A stretch of DNA of 64,000 nucleotides. Origin: Mycobacterium noviomagense. GTDB lineage: Bacteria; Actinomycetota; Actinomycetes; Mycobacteriales; Mycobacteriaceae. The stretch lies in assembly GCF_010731635.1 (NCBI RefSeq), contig NZ_AP022583.1, positions 992,001 to 1,056,000 of the forward strand, read 5' to 3'. The notes under the pieces were generated by a model, which saw only the letters and a list, made by a program, of their open reading frames with translations, had not been told where the DNA came from and did no database searches. The position numbers and the translations under genes are program-made. Positions 17,235 through 26,617 of this stretch are shown here, piece after piece (the first letter of the stretch is position 1; the number at the start of each line of letters is the position of its first letter).

Positions 17235-17765
17235 GTGATGCGTTCAATGAGCCGTTCAACCGGCACAGTCGCAAGCACAACGCTGGTCGCTACCATAGTA
17301 ATCGGCAGTTTTAGCACGGCACCGTTAGCCAGGGCAGAAGGCCACGCGATCAACGGAACGTATATCGCCACGTCAGTCGGTGAGTGGGCCAAGACTAACG
17401 AGGTGTTTCACGACGAGGGGACGGTGCGAAGCACGTGGACGATCACCTCCTCGTGCGAGACCGCCCAGGACTGCAGCGGTCAGGTGACGAGCGACCAGGG
17501 CTGGAGCGCAAGGATATCCAGCCATGATGAAACGCCGATGTGGTACGTCAGACGCGATGTGCCGAATTGGGAATTCTGTCCCGATGGCACCGCGGTCACC
17601 GGCCACCAGACATTCACTTTCACTCCCGTCGGCCCCGACGGGATGATACAGCAGGGCTCGCCCACACTGGCTGGTCTGGACAAGACGGTCGGCCCGAGCG
17701 GCGCGTGCGGCATCAACAGGTGGCTCGTGATCCAGATGCCGTTCAGGCTGGACAAAATCGCCTGA
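17235..17765 (+). CDS. Small secreted protein, copy B of a paralogous pair
   Basis: 175-176 aa; either GTG 17235 or ATG 17238 can start it, both behind CGAGGAG. The signal peptide is SRSTGTVASTTLVATIVIGS with an ALA-like cleavage site. The mature domain has INGTYIATSVG, STWTITSSCETAQDCSG, SDQGWSARISS and EFCPDGTAVTG. It shares these landmarks with the minus-strand gene at 14722, but is longer at the C-terminus (a final Cys in SGACGIN). No known function. Its stop converges on the end of mceF. Confidence 0.75.
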   Translation: MMRSMSRSTGTVASTTLVATIVIGSFSTAPLARAEGHAINGTYIATSVGEWAKTNEVFHDEGTVRSTWTITSSCETAQDCSGQVTSDQGWSARISSHDETPMWYVRRDVPNWEFCPDGTAVTGHQTFTFTPVGPDGMIQQGSPTLAGLDKTVGPSGACGINRWLVIQMPFRLDKIA

Positions 17766-17791
17766 TTAGTCAAACCTGATCGCGCCCGCTT

Positions 17792-19441
17792 TCACGCACG
17801 AAGCATATCCTGCCAGGTCTTGGGAGCCGCCCCCTTCACGAGGTTGGTCTGCCGATACGTCTGTCCGTCGGGGGCAACATACCGGCCGGTCGCCGGGTCG
17901 TAGTGGGCGACGGCCAAAGACGGCCCGGCGCCAGATCCATTGTGGTCGAACGAGCTTGGAGCCGCCTGTGGCCCACCGCCACCATGGCCGGTGGGCGGTG
18001 GGGCCGCATCGGGAACATCCATCGGCGCTAAGGGGGGAATCCCCGGCGGCGCGGGCGGTGGTGCGGGGCTTTGCGCGTTAGCCGCTGATGCCGGCGGAGG
18101 TGGTAATGCCGGAGGTAGTGGTAATCCTGGCGGCATGGGCGTTCCTTCCACCGGTCCGAAAATTCTGTCGCGGAAGAAGTTCACCCGATCGTCGGGCGGG
18201 ATGCCCTGCGCGAGCAGGTTCGGATCCAGGGGGTAGGCCCCGAATATGTGCTGCCGCATCGCCAGCGGTTCAAAAGGCTTATCGCTATTGCAGATTTCGA
18301 CTGTCGGCGCGCGCTTTCCGGGATGCCTCATGCACGGGTAGTTGCGGGCTCCTCGAACCGCGATCGGTGAATCCTGCGGCAGTTTGCAGTACAGCCCGTC
18401 CGGCGTATCGGTTATCGTGAGGTCGGCCGGCGAACGCCACTGGTTAGGCGGTAGGAAACCGACCGTGCATGCCGGCGGATCACTGACCTCCACTGCGAAG
18501 TTGCCGCGAGGTAGCCCCGTCGGGTTTTTCGTCTGATTAAAGTATTGAATAGCAGCCACGAACGGCGGCAGCAACACCAAAAGTTGCTCCAGCGAAGCAT
18601 GGTAGGCCACGAGGATCTCGCCGACGGTGCTGAGGTTCGCCAGCAATACCGGCAATGTCGGTTTGACTTGCTCAAGCAGCCGGGATGCCTCGTTCAAGGC
18701 GCCGGGCCCGGTTTCCAGCAGGCTGCGCACTTGGGGGTCGTTGGTCACCAACTGGTCGGTGAATCCGGCAAGGCTGCGCGCCCACAGCCGGATCGCGTCG
18801 GTGGTCTGTGCTTGCGAGTCCAGAAACGGCACGGTGTCCTGGTTGAGGGTCCGCGCGCGGTCGGCGACGCCGTTGAGGTCGCCGGAAAGTCGCGCCGCCG
18901 AGTCGAACAGCGATCCGAAATCGTAGCCCGCTCCGTTGAATGCTTTGAACGACTCGTCGAGCAAAGCGCTTAGCTTGCCCTTGGGGATGCTGTCGACCAA
19001 GGCGTCGGTCCGGTCGAGCACCGGCCCGACCGGCTGCGGGATGGTGGCTTCGCGCATGGCGATGACTGAGCCGTTGTGCAGGTAGGGCGGCGAGTTGGTT
19101 TGTGGCCGCAGGTCCACGTATTGTTCGCCGACCGCGGAGACGCTGCGCACTTCCGCTCGCAGGTTGGCCGGGATCTTCGGCGAAGAGCCAAGGGAAAGCG
19201 TCGCTTTCGCGCCGCGGTCCGTCAACGTCACCGCGGTGACCTTGCCGACCTGCACCCCGCGGTAGGTCACGTTGCTGAACTGGTAGAGGCCACCGGCGGC
19301 GGGTAACTCTAGTGTGACCGTCATCCGCCCGACCCCCAGCAGGGTCGCGGCATGGATGTAGTTCAAGACCATCACGACCACACCGAGGGTTCCCACGATC
19401 GTGAAAATCATCAGCTGGATTCGGACGAAACGGGTTAACAT
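17792..19441 (-). CDS. mceF: MCE family protein MceF
   Basis: Sixth Mce subunit, 549 aa. One N-terminal membrane helix (about 7-30, LMIFTIVGTLGVVVMVLNYI) is followed by the MCE/MlaD domain (LPAAGGLYQFSNVTYRGVQV, GKVTAV) and a helical region. A long Pro/Gly/Ala-rich tail occupies about the last 110 residues. In mycobacteria six Mce proteins form a periplasmic tube that moves lipids toward the YrbE permease. ATG 19441 shares one base with the mceE stop. It is the last gene of the operon; the secreted gene at 17235 converges on it. Confidence 0.92.
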   Translation of the reverse strand: MLTRFVRIQLMIFTIVGTLGVVVMVLNYIHAATLLGVGRMTVTLELPAAGGLYQFSNVTYRGVQVGKVTAVTLTDRGAKATLSLGSSPKIPANLRAEVRSVSAVGEQYVDLRPQTNSPPYLHNGSVIAMREATIPQPVGPVLDRTDALVDSIPKGKLSALLDESFKAFNGAGYDFGSLFDSAARLSGDLNGVADRARTLNQDTVPFLDSQAQTTDAIRLWARSLAGFTDQLVTNDPQVRSLLETGPGALNEASRLLEQVKPTLPVLLANLSTVGEILVAYHASLEQLLVLLPPFVAAIQYFNQTKNPTGLPRGNFAVEVSDPPACTVGFLPPNQWRSPADLTITDTPDGLYCKLPQDSPIAVRGARNYPCMRHPGKRAPTVEICNSDKPFEPLAMRQHIFGAYPLDPNLLAQGIPPDDRVNFFRDRIFGPVEGTPMPPGLPLPPALPPPPASAANAQSPAPPPAPPGIPPLAPMDVPDAAPPPTGHGGGGPQAAPSSFDHNGSGAGPSLAVAHYDPATGRYVAPDGQTYRQTNLVKGAAPKTWQDMLRA

Positions 19442-20910
19442 CAGCCATTCCCATCCGTCGGTGGGGTCGCGTAGGGCGGCATCGGCCCGGGCCCGGCCTC
19501 TGGCGCGGGTTGTGCGCCCGGTGGCGCCGGCGGTGGGCCCGGGGGCGGCGGCGGTGGTGGCGGGGCCCCCGGTCCGGGCGGCAGCGGCGGTATGGGTCTG
19601 GGCGGTGGCGCACCGACTGCGGGACAAGGTCCGAACGAGCCGCACACCCCCGGCGGTGGTAGCGGCAGCGGTACGGCAAAGCTTGGTGGCGGCGCCGCCG
19701 TGGGCGTCAGCGGTGCGCCGACGGGCGGCGGTACCGGTCCGGGAGCCCCCGGATGAAGCGGATCGGGCGTGTACTGGTACTGCAGGTAATACGGGTCCCC
19801 GGGTGCGGGTACCAGCTCAGCGCCCGGCCGTTCCCAATGGGTGCCCAGCAAGGTTTCGCCCCTAAGCGCGGCGTTCGTCAAGTCGAGGGCGACAAACAGG
19901 TTCACGTAGTCGCCGCGGAAGGAGCGGTCGATGAATTGTTGAGGGAACGGGAAGGTCGGCGCGTACACCAGGGCTGTGCCGAGGTCCGGCCCCCCGACGT
20001 CAGCCAGAGCGCGAATTGCCGGCTCAAGGTTTTGCAGGTTTTTGACTAGATCGGCCCCCGCGTCGTTGATAAGCCGGGTAGTGGTGTCGCTGAACACGCG
20101 GAGTTTGTCGAGTGCGGTCACGATGTGCGGCCGTTCCCTGATCAGCACATCGAGCGCGGCCGGTATCTTGCGCAGCGCGGCCGTGATGACGTCGCGTTGT
20201 CCGGCCAGGGTGTCGGCGAGTCGGTTCAATCCTTGTATCGATGCGACGAGGTTGTCGCGCTGTTGGTCGAGCGTGCCCACGAACCGGTCGAGGCGGACAA
20301 GCAGGTCGCGAACAGCGCCTGCGCGCCCGGACAAAGCCGCATTGAAATTGTGGATGATGTCGCCGATCTGGGTGAATCCGCCGGAGTTGATGACGACCGA
20401 CAGCGACGACAGGGTTTGTTCTGTCGACGGGTAAGTCGACGCCCTATTCAGCGGAATGGTGGCGCCGGGCTTTAGCCGTCCGCTTCCCTGCTGGCCGGGC
20501 GGCGGATTCAGCTCCAGATGCATGGATCCCAGCAGACTGGTCTGGCCGACGTTGGCCACCGAGTTGGCGGGTACCACGACATCGCGCTTCACCGAGATCT
20601 CAACGTCGGCGTGCCAGGCTTTCACCGTCATCTTGTTGACACTGCCGACCACGACGTCGTTGATCATCACCGGCGAATTCGGCTCCATGGTACCGACATT
20701 GGCGATCTCGACATGGTAGATGTTGGCTCCGGGTCCGCGTCCAACCGCACCCGGTAGGGGTAGCGAGTTCAGCCCGTTGAATGCGCACCCGGTTCCGGCC
20801 AGCATGACGCAGCAGGCGACGATAAGCACCCGTCGCACCGGGACCCGGGCTGGCTGTGATGGCCTGGCTCCTGGGCGGGCCACGGGCCCGCATCGTCGCC
20901 GGGCGGTCAC
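19441..20910 (-). CDS. mceE: MCE family lipoprotein MceE
   Basis: Fifth Mce subunit, 489 aa from GTG 20910 (GTGA overlap with mceD). A basic, Pro-rich leader and hydrophobic stretch lead to VMLAGTGC with the lipidated Cys at residue 42, followed by AFNGLNSLPLPG, the typical MceE mature start. The MCE domain (about 60-150) is followed by a helical part and a strongly proline-rich C-terminal 110 residues. MceE is the one lipoprotein of the six-subunit tube. The proline tail causes long GC-rich antisense open frames that are not genes. Confidence 0.92.
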   Translation of the reverse strand: MTARRRCGPVARPGARPSQPARVPVRRVLIVACCVMLAGTGCAFNGLNSLPLPGAVGRGPGANIYHVEIANVGTMEPNSPVMINDVVVGSVNKMTVKAWHADVEISVKRDVVVPANSVANVGQTSLLGSMHLELNPPPGQQGSGRLKPGATIPLNRASTYPSTEQTLSSLSVVINSGGFTQIGDIIHNFNAALSGRAGAVRDLLVRLDRFVGTLDQQRDNLVASIQGLNRLADTLAGQRDVITAALRKIPAALDVLIRERPHIVTALDKLRVFSDTTTRLINDAGADLVKNLQNLEPAIRALADVGGPDLGTALVYAPTFPFPQQFIDRSFRGDYVNLFVALDLTNAALRGETLLGTHWERPGAELVPAPGDPYYLQYQYTPDPLHPGAPGPVPPPVGAPLTPTAAPPPSFAVPLPLPPPGVCGSFGPCPAVGAPPPRPIPPLPPGPGAPPPPPPPPGPPPAPPGAQPAPEAGPGPMPPYATPPTDGNG

Positions 20911-22364
20911 GATTGCGGCCCTTCCGCCGGGAGCAGCATGCCCGGCAGGTTCGGCGCCGGCGGCGGAGGAGGGGGTGGCGATTCGCCCGGCCTCGTCGGC
21001 GCTGGTGGCTGCGGCATCGCCGCTCCCGGTATCCGCGCCGGTGGCACCGCCCCGGGCGGTCCCACCGGATCACCCGGCAGCCCGGTATAGGCGGACACCG
21101 CGGGGGGTAGCTCAGGCGGTCCCGGCTTTGGCCCTTCGCCACCGGGCGCCAGCCGCGCCTCGGTGTAGACGATGTTCTCCGGACTTGCCGACTTCGACAG
21201 GATTGGGTTGAACGGAAAGTGGAGGTAATTGAAGTTGGGGAAGAAACCGAAACCCCCAGCCAAAAGAGCCGGCGCGCTTATGAAAGTGAAGGGGTTGACC
21301 ACCCGCAGCGCCGGACCGGCATACTGGGCGCACAGCTTGCCCGTCTCTGTCGCGGTGACGTTCTCGATGGCCCCCATTTGCGAGCAGACGGCCCACACGG
21401 CGTTGGTGAAGTTGCTCAAGGCGAATGTTCCACGGACCACGCCGGTTTCGACGTCGTAGTCGGCGTAGGCGTTTGCGAGCGCGTTTGGCGTAACATGCAA
21501 GACGTTTTCCAACGCCATCTTGCTGTCGACGAGGATCTGGGTCAGGTCGGCCAGCCGCGCAATCTGCTCGGCGAGCGGGTCACGGGTTCCCGCGATGAAC
21601 CGCTGCACCTCGGGAAGTGCCGCCGCCAGATTCGTCAGTGCCGCATCTAAATCGGACCTGCTGTCGTCAAGCACGCTGGTCAACGTGGCGAGCCGGTTGT
21701 TGAACTGCACGAGTTGTTGGCCGCTGTTGCGAAGCGCGGTGACGAAGGTCTGCAGATTCTTGATGATTTCGACAATGTTGCCGCTGCCATCGGCCAAGGT
21801 CCGGCCCACCCCGGACAGTTGAGCCAGGGTCTGCCGCAGTTTGTCGCCGTTACCGCCCAGCGCGTTGGCTGCGCTGTCGATGAAGCGGCCGATCGAGCTG
21901 CTCGACACCTTGCCGCTGGGTCCCAGATCGGTTGCCAGCCGCATCAATTGGTCTTTTACCTCATCCCACTCGACGGGTACCGCAGTCCGTTCCACCGGTA
22001 TCACTGAGCCGTTACCCATGGTTGGCCCGCTCGACCGGTAGGCCGGGGTGAATTGGACATAGCGGGCGGCCACCAGGTTCTGGGCGACGATCACCGCTTT
22101 GACATCCGCCGGGATCGGCACGCCGTGATCGACGTGCATGGTCATCTTGGCCTGGGTCCCCTCGGGTTGGATGGCGGCGATGCTGCCGACCTTGATGCCG
22201 GCGACCCGCACGTCATCGCCCGGGTAGATCCCGGTGGCAGAAGTGAAGTAGGCGGTGATCGTCTTGGGATGAAAGAACGTATTGCGGATCGCCACAGCTG
22301 CGCCGGCGACGAGGAGCAGTGCCAAGCCGATCGCCAGCAAGGCGGCAAGCCTGTTGCGCCTCAT
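20907..22364 (-). CDS. mceD: MCE family protein MceD
   Basis: Fourth Mce subunit, 485 aa. The membrane helix is near 7-27 (AALLAIGLALLLVAGAAVAI). The MCE domain has ITAYFTSATGIYPGDDVRVA, then GIKVGSI, and helical segments follow. The C-terminus is a Pro-rich tail after about residue 400. ATG 22364 overlaps the mceC stop in ATGA and the stop overlaps mceE in GTGA, so all three are translationally coupled. It works with the other Mce subunits as a lipid conduit from outer layer to YrbE. Confidence 0.92.
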   Translation of the reverse strand: MRRNRLAALLAIGLALLLVAGAAVAIRNTFFHPKTITAYFTSATGIYPGDDVRVAGIKVGSIAAIQPEGTQAKMTMHVDHGVPIPADVKAVIVAQNLVAARYVQFTPAYRSSGPTMGNGSVIPVERTAVPVEWDEVKDQLMRLATDLGPSGKVSSSSIGRFIDSAANALGGNGDKLRQTLAQLSGVGRTLADGSGNIVEIIKNLQTFVTALRNSGQQLVQFNNRLATLTSVLDDSRSDLDAALTNLAAALPEVQRFIAGTRDPLAEQIARLADLTQILVDSKMALENVLHVTPNALANAYADYDVETGVVRGTFALSNFTNAVWAVCSQMGAIENVTATETGKLCAQYAGPALRVVNPFTFISAPALLAGGFGFFPNFNYLHFPFNPILSKSASPENIVYTEARLAPGGEGPKPGPPELPPAVSAYTGLPGDPVGPPGAVPPARIPGAAMPQPPAPTRPGESPPPPPPPAPNLPGMLLPAEGPQS

Positions 22365-23485
22365 TGTGATCCGATCCTTCCCGGCGGCAGGCCCACATGA
22401 CAGTCGGGACAGGGTGGAATACCGTTGTACGGCCAGGGGAACAATGCCCGCGGCCCGGCGTTGTCCGGTGGCCGGCCTTGGTCCACACCTCTTCTGAACC
22501 CGAAGTAGAAGTCGAAGAAGGGCTGGAAAAATAGTTCGGGGAGGAACGCATTGGGGACGAACGCGGTGTAGTAGAACCCGGTGGCGACCGTCTCGGCCTG
22601 TGTGAGCTGGTACTTGGCTAGACCGGGCAGTGCTTTGCTGATGTTGTCCCGGTTCTTCTCCAGCATCGCGGTCACCGAATTCAGCTTTTTCAGTGTCGGG
22701 GCCAGCTTTGCTTCGTTGTCATGCACCAGTCCGGAAAGCTGTTTGGCGACCGCGGAGGTGTTGGCCAGCAGCTGCACGATCGCCTGCCGCCGCGCCACGA
22801 GTACCTGGAGCAGATCGTTGGCGTCGAGGATCAGCGTGTTGACCTGTTCGCTGCGTTGCGACAGGATTCCGGTTACATCGGCGGCTCCTTTGAGTAGCTC
22901 GCCCAAGGTTTTGTTGCGGCTGTTGAGGGCTCGCGATAACCGACTCACCCCGTCGAAGGCTGGTCCCAATTGCGGAGCGATCTGGTTGAGCGTGGCCGAT
23001 AGCGTGTCAAGCGACCGATTGAGCGTTTCGGTATTGGTTCCGGCGATGTTGGCGGTGAGGTCGCTGAGTGCCTCGCTCAACGAGTAGGGCGAGGATGTGC
23101 GCGAAACCGGTATGAGGTTCATCGGATGCAGCTTGCCGGTGCCCCCTGATTCCAGGGCGAGAAGCCGCTGGCCCAGCAGCGAACCCGTCTTGATGTGCGC
23201 GGTGGTGTCTGAGCCGAGCGAAACCGTCCCCTTGACAGTGAAAGTCACCAATGCATCGCCGTTGTGCAGCGACATCTTCGACACACTGCCAACCTTCATT
23301 CCCGAGACCGTCACGTCATTGCCCACGGCCAGCCCGCCCGCTTCAGAAAACAGCGCCTGGTATCTGACCGCCGTGGCCCGCTGCATCAGCTGGTCAGGGG
23401 ACAGTCCTACGGCGATCACCAGCACCACCAGCACAACGCCGATGATGCCAGCCCGAATCAGTCCGGCTCCGCGGTACTTATTCAT
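22361..23485 (-). CDS. mceC: MCE family protein MceC
   Basis: Third Mce subunit, 374 aa. A single N-terminal membrane helix (about 10-30, RAGIIGVVLVVLVIAVGLSP) is followed by the MCE domain (YQALFSEAGGLAVGNDVTVS, GMKVGSV) and long amphipathic helices. The C-terminus is short, without the proline tail seen in MceD, E and F, and contains a CPDC motif near the end. It starts in an ATGA overlap with mceB. Substrate specificity of the transporter cannot be told from this subunit. Confidence 0.92.
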   Translation of the reverse strand: MNKYRGAGLIRAGIIGVVLVVLVIAVGLSPDQLMQRATAVRYQALFSEAGGLAVGNDVTVSGMKVGSVSKMSLHNGDALVTFTVKGTVSLGSDTTAHIKTGSLLGQRLLALESGGTGKLHPMNLIPVSRTSSPYSLSEALSDLTANIAGTNTETLNRSLDTLSATLNQIAPQLGPAFDGVSRLSRALNSRNKTLGELLKGAADVTGILSQRSEQVNTLILDANDLLQVLVARRQAIVQLLANTSAVAKQLSGLVHDNEAKLAPTLKKLNSVTAMLEKNRDNISKALPGLAKYQLTQAETVATGFYYTAFVPNAFLPELFFQPFFDFYFGFRRGVDQGRPPDNAGPRALFPWPYNGIPPCPDCHVGLPPGRIGSQ

Positions 23486-24534
23486 TGGTTTGCGCGCACC
23501 TCCTCTTCACTGGGCTCCGCGCACCTTCCGCCTTCCTGCTTGAAAATGGGCACAACCACGGTTCGGTACTGCAGATCCGAGACGCGCAGGCTTATCTCGC
23601 AGAGGTAATACGGCAGCCAGCTGCCGTATGCGCCGAGCCGCATCAGTTTGCGGTAGTTCTTCGGCAGTTTCTGCAGCGAAACATCGATTCGGCCTTTGTT
23701 CTCATCGAGCAGCGGGGCTAATCGGTTCAGCTGCTCTACCGTGCCGGCCAGTGGCGGCCGCGCGTTGGTGAGCAGGCTTGCTATTGAGGCGGTTCCCTTG
23801 TCCAGGGAATCGATCGCGGCGCCGATCGTATCGCGGTCTTGCGACAAACCGCTGATCAGCCGTTGCAGACGATCCAGTGCGCCGGAGAACTTGTTACCGT
23901 CTTTGTCCAGCGTGCGCACTACGGTGTTGAGGTGGTCGATCAGTTGCTGCACCGTTTGGTCGTTGTCGGCCAAGGTATTGGAGAACGATGAGGTTTTCGA
24001 CAGCAGAGAATCCAATGTGCCGCCTTCGCCCTGGAAAATCTGCACCAGCGCGGCGCTGAGCGCGTTGACGTCTTGCGGGTTCAGGCCCGCGATGACGGGT
24101 TTCAGACCGCCGAGCAGCAGATCGAGGTCGAGCGCCGGTGCGGTCCGGTCGGCCGGGATCTGCGAACCTGCCGGCAGCACCTTAGTGGACCCGGGACCGT
24201 CGACGAGCTCGAGGTAGCGGTCACCCACCAGGTTGAGGTAGCGAACGGCGGCACGGGTTCCGCTGGTGAGCACGACACTGCGGTCGGCGTCGAACTTCAC
24301 CAATACCTTGTTGTCGGGGCGCAGCGAGACGCTTTTCACGGTGCCCACACGGATGCCGGCGACCCGCACAGTTTGTCCGGTCTTGAGACGCGACACGTCG
24401 TTGAAGACCGCGGAATATCCGTTGGTTGAACCGGTTCGGTACTGGCTGAAAATGAAGAACAAGAACACGGTCAGCACCAGCATCACGGTCGCGAAAGCCG
24501 CGAACTTCATGATGGTCCCGCGCGAGCCGCTCAT
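23482..24534 (-). CDS. mceB: MCE family protein MceB
   Basis: Second Mce subunit, 350 aa starting MSGSRGTIMKFAAFATVMLV at ATG 24534, in an ATGA overlap with mceA. The frame is open upstream inside mceA, but that is a shadow. A membrane helix (about 10-30) and MCE domain (YSAVFNDVSRLKTGQTVRVA, GIRVGTV) are followed by helices and a C-terminal YLCEISLRVSDLQYRT segment typical of MceB. It forms part of the six-subunit Mce tube. Confidence 0.92.
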   Translation of the reverse strand: MSGSRGTIMKFAAFATVMLVLTVFLFFIFSQYRTGSTNGYSAVFNDVSRLKTGQTVRVAGIRVGTVKSVSLRPDNKVLVKFDADRSVVLTSGTRAAVRYLNLVGDRYLELVDGPGSTKVLPAGSQIPADRTAPALDLDLLLGGLKPVIAGLNPQDVNALSAALVQIFQGEGGTLDSLLSKTSSFSNTLADNDQTVQQLIDHLNTVVRTLDKDGNKFSGALDRLQRLISGLSQDRDTIGAAIDSLDKGTASIASLLTNARPPLAGTVEQLNRLAPLLDENKGRIDVSLQKLPKNYRKLMRLGAYGSWLPYYLCEISLRVSDLQYRTVVVPIFKQEGGRCAEPSEEEVRANQ

Positions 24535-25718
24535 CCGGGCTGGCCGATCTGCATGGAGTTGCGCGGTGGCCCGTCGATCGGCCCGTACAGCAGCTGCTTG
24601 AGGGCATCCGAGTTGAGCAGAAGTTGCTGGTTCCCGTACTGCCAGGGGTTGGCACCGACATCGGCGACCACGTACGGCGGCGCCACGTCCGGGCGCACAA
24701 CGGGAAGTTCGTGGCATTGGGGACCGCCCGTCGCGGCAACCTTGGGCAAGTTGGCAGGGTACCGATAACGTTCGGCCCCAAACTCCAGCCCGGCGATTAT
24801 CTTAACTCCCGGGACATCCAGCGGCGGAGCTTTCAGATTCTGGGCTGCCCCGGCAAGTCCGCACCACAGCGCTTGGTGGTACTCGTTGAGCAGATTTGTG
24901 GTCGGCACCAACATGTGCAGGACATCTGTCAGCGCTTGCCGGTTGCCGCCCACTACATCGTTGCCGATCGTCGCCAAACCGATGCTGCTGATAAGAAACT
25001 CATCCAGGTTTCGCTGCTCGTCGACGATCGTCTGACTGATTCGGGTCGCATTATCGGCGATTTTGACGAGGTCGGGCCCGGCGTCGGCGTAGGCGTTCGC
25101 CACCGCAGGAAAGACGGCGAGGTTGTGGCTGAACGCCGGAAGACTCGGATCCAGGGTGGCCAGAAACGAATCCAAGTCGCTGAGTGCTTGGCCGATCCTG
25201 TGGCCGCGGCCGTTGACCGCCGAAGCGATTGCACCGAGGGTCTCGTTGAGTTTGGCGGGATCGATCTTCGACAGCACTGCCGTCAGTCGTTCGAATACCG
25301 TGTTGATTTCCACGGTGACGTGTTTGTTGTCGAGGACTTGGCCGGCGTGCAATCGCTGTGGTGAGGGCGTGGCGGGCGGTACCAGCTCAATGAACTTGGC
25401 GCCGAACACCGTTGTAGACGTGATGTCGACAAGCACATTGGCGGGAATGAAGCGTAGCTGCGGCGGATCCATGGCAAGGTGAAGCACCGCTTGGCCATTC
25501 GACCGCGTCTCGATTGAGGCGACCTTGCCCACCTGGACGCCGCGCATCTTCACCTTGGCGTCCGCGTTCATCACCAGCCCGGCGCGCGGCGACACCACGG
25601 TGACCGGAACGGTTTGGGCGAAACTGCCCTGGAACAAACCGACCGCCACAGCGACGATCCCAAGAATTACGACGATGGTAGCCAAACCGGCCAGTGCGCG
25701 TATCGCGTTGTGAGACAT
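24531..25718 (-). CDS. mceA: MCE family protein MceA
   Basis: First Mce subunit, 395 aa from ATG 25718 (GGGAAAG upstream). The membrane helix is near 8-30 (ALAGLATIVVILGIVAVAVG). The MCE domain contains PRAGLVMNADAKVKMRGVQV and GKVASI; helical segments follow, and a C-terminal part with C-x-(A/G) and PQCHELP is as in other MceA proteins. It is separated from yrbEB by only 22 bp, so one operon of eight genes runs from 27448 to 17792. The mce number (mce1-mce8) is not assigned. Confidence 0.92.
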   Translation of the reverse strand: MSHNAIRALAGLATIVVILGIVAVAVGLFQGSFAQTVPVTVVSPRAGLVMNADAKVKMRGVQVGKVASIETRSNGQAVLHLAMDPPQLRFIPANVLVDITSTTVFGAKFIELVPPATPSPQRLHAGQVLDNKHVTVEINTVFERLTAVLSKIDPAKLNETLGAIASAVNGRGHRIGQALSDLDSFLATLDPSLPAFSHNLAVFPAVANAYADAGPDLVKIADNATRISQTIVDEQRNLDEFLISSIGLATIGNDVVGGNRQALTDVLHMLVPTTNLLNEYHQALWCGLAGAAQNLKAPPLDVPGVKIIAGLEFGAERYRYPANLPKVAATGGPQCHELPVVRPDVAPPYVVADVGANPWQYGNQQLLLNSDALKQLLYGPIDGPPRNSMQIGQPG

Positions 25719-25740
25719 TGTCTTTCCCAGGCGCTTTCCC

Positions 25741-26604
25741 TTACCCTGACAGGTTGAAATGTCCGTTGGTGCCGTAGATCGACAGCGAAACTAAAAGCGT
25801 CACCGATACCACGATGATGAGCGAAGTACGGACCGCGTTGCCGGTGGCGACCCCGACACCCTCGGGGCCGCCACCGGCGAAATAGCCGTAGTAGGTGTGG
25901 ATCAACAGAACGGCCAGCGCCATCAGGATGGCCTGCAGGAACGACCACAGCAAGTCATACGGGTAAAGGAATGTATCGAAGTAATGATTGTAGAGGCCGC
26001 CTGATTGGCCGAACAGGACAACGGTGGTGAACTGGCTGGCAACGAACGAGAGGATGATGGCGATGCTGTAGAGCGGCGTGATGGCGATCATGCCCGCCAT
26101 GATCCTGGTGCTGACTAAGTAGGAGATCGGCCGAATGGCCATGGATTCCAGGGCATCGATTTCTTCGTTGATCCGCATGGCGCCCAGTTGCGCGGTTACG
26201 CCGGCACCGAAGGTAGCGGCCAAGCCGATTCCTGCGACCACCGGTGCCGAGATGCGGACGTTGATGAATGCCGCCAAGAATCCGGTCAGCGCTTCGATGC
26301 CGATATTGCCCAGTGAGCTATAGCCTTGTACTGCAAGCGTACCGCCAGCGGCCAGCGTCAAGAAGCCGACGATCACAACGGTGCCGCCGATCATCGCCAA
26401 AGTACCTGTGCCCATGCTGATTTCGGCGATTAGACGAAAGACTTCGCGCCGGTAGTGAACCGTCGCAAAGGGTACGCCGGCAAGCGCTCTGCCGTAGAAT
26501 ATAACGTGGTCACCTATCCCGCCGAGAGTATTGACGGGCTTGCGCAATTGGTCGAGGACCCCAAACGTCCGAGGGTAGGTGGCTCTCAGCGCCTTGACGG
26601 TCAT
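25741..26604 (-). CDS. YrbE-type ABC permease, subunit B
   Basis: An integral membrane permease of the MlaE/YrbE family, 287 aa, with five to six membrane helices. The conserved EE-x-DA-(L/M)-E coupling motif reads NEEIDALESMAI. The C-terminus SIYGTNGHFNLSG matches the YrbE-B style ending. With YrbE-A it forms the inner membrane channel of an Mce importer, powered by an ATPase (MceG) encoded elsewhere. ATG 26604 lies 13 bp after the yrbEA stop. By eye it resembles the YrbE4B type, but neighbours do not match the cholesterol mce4 locus. Confidence 0.93.
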   Translation of the reverse strand: MTVKALRATYPRTFGVLDQLRKPVNTLGGIGDHVIFYGRALAGVPFATVHYRREVFRLIAEISMGTGTLAMIGGTVVIVGFLTLAAGGTLAVQGYSSLGNIGIEALTGFLAAFINVRISAPVVAGIGLAATFGAGVTAQLGAMRINEEIDALESMAIRPISYLVSTRIMAGMIAITPLYSIAIILSFVASQFTTVVLFGQSGGLYNHYFDTFLYPYDLLWSFLQAILMALAVLLIHTYYGYFAGGGPEGVGVATGNAVRTSLIIVVSVTLLVSLSIYGTNGHFNLSG

Positions 26605-26617
26605 CGCATGTCCCCAG

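Noticed and set aside
19441..19865. Proline/alanine-rich antisense frames over mceE and mceD tails
   Set aside because: These come from the low-complexity proline-rich tails of the Mce proteins on the opposite strand.
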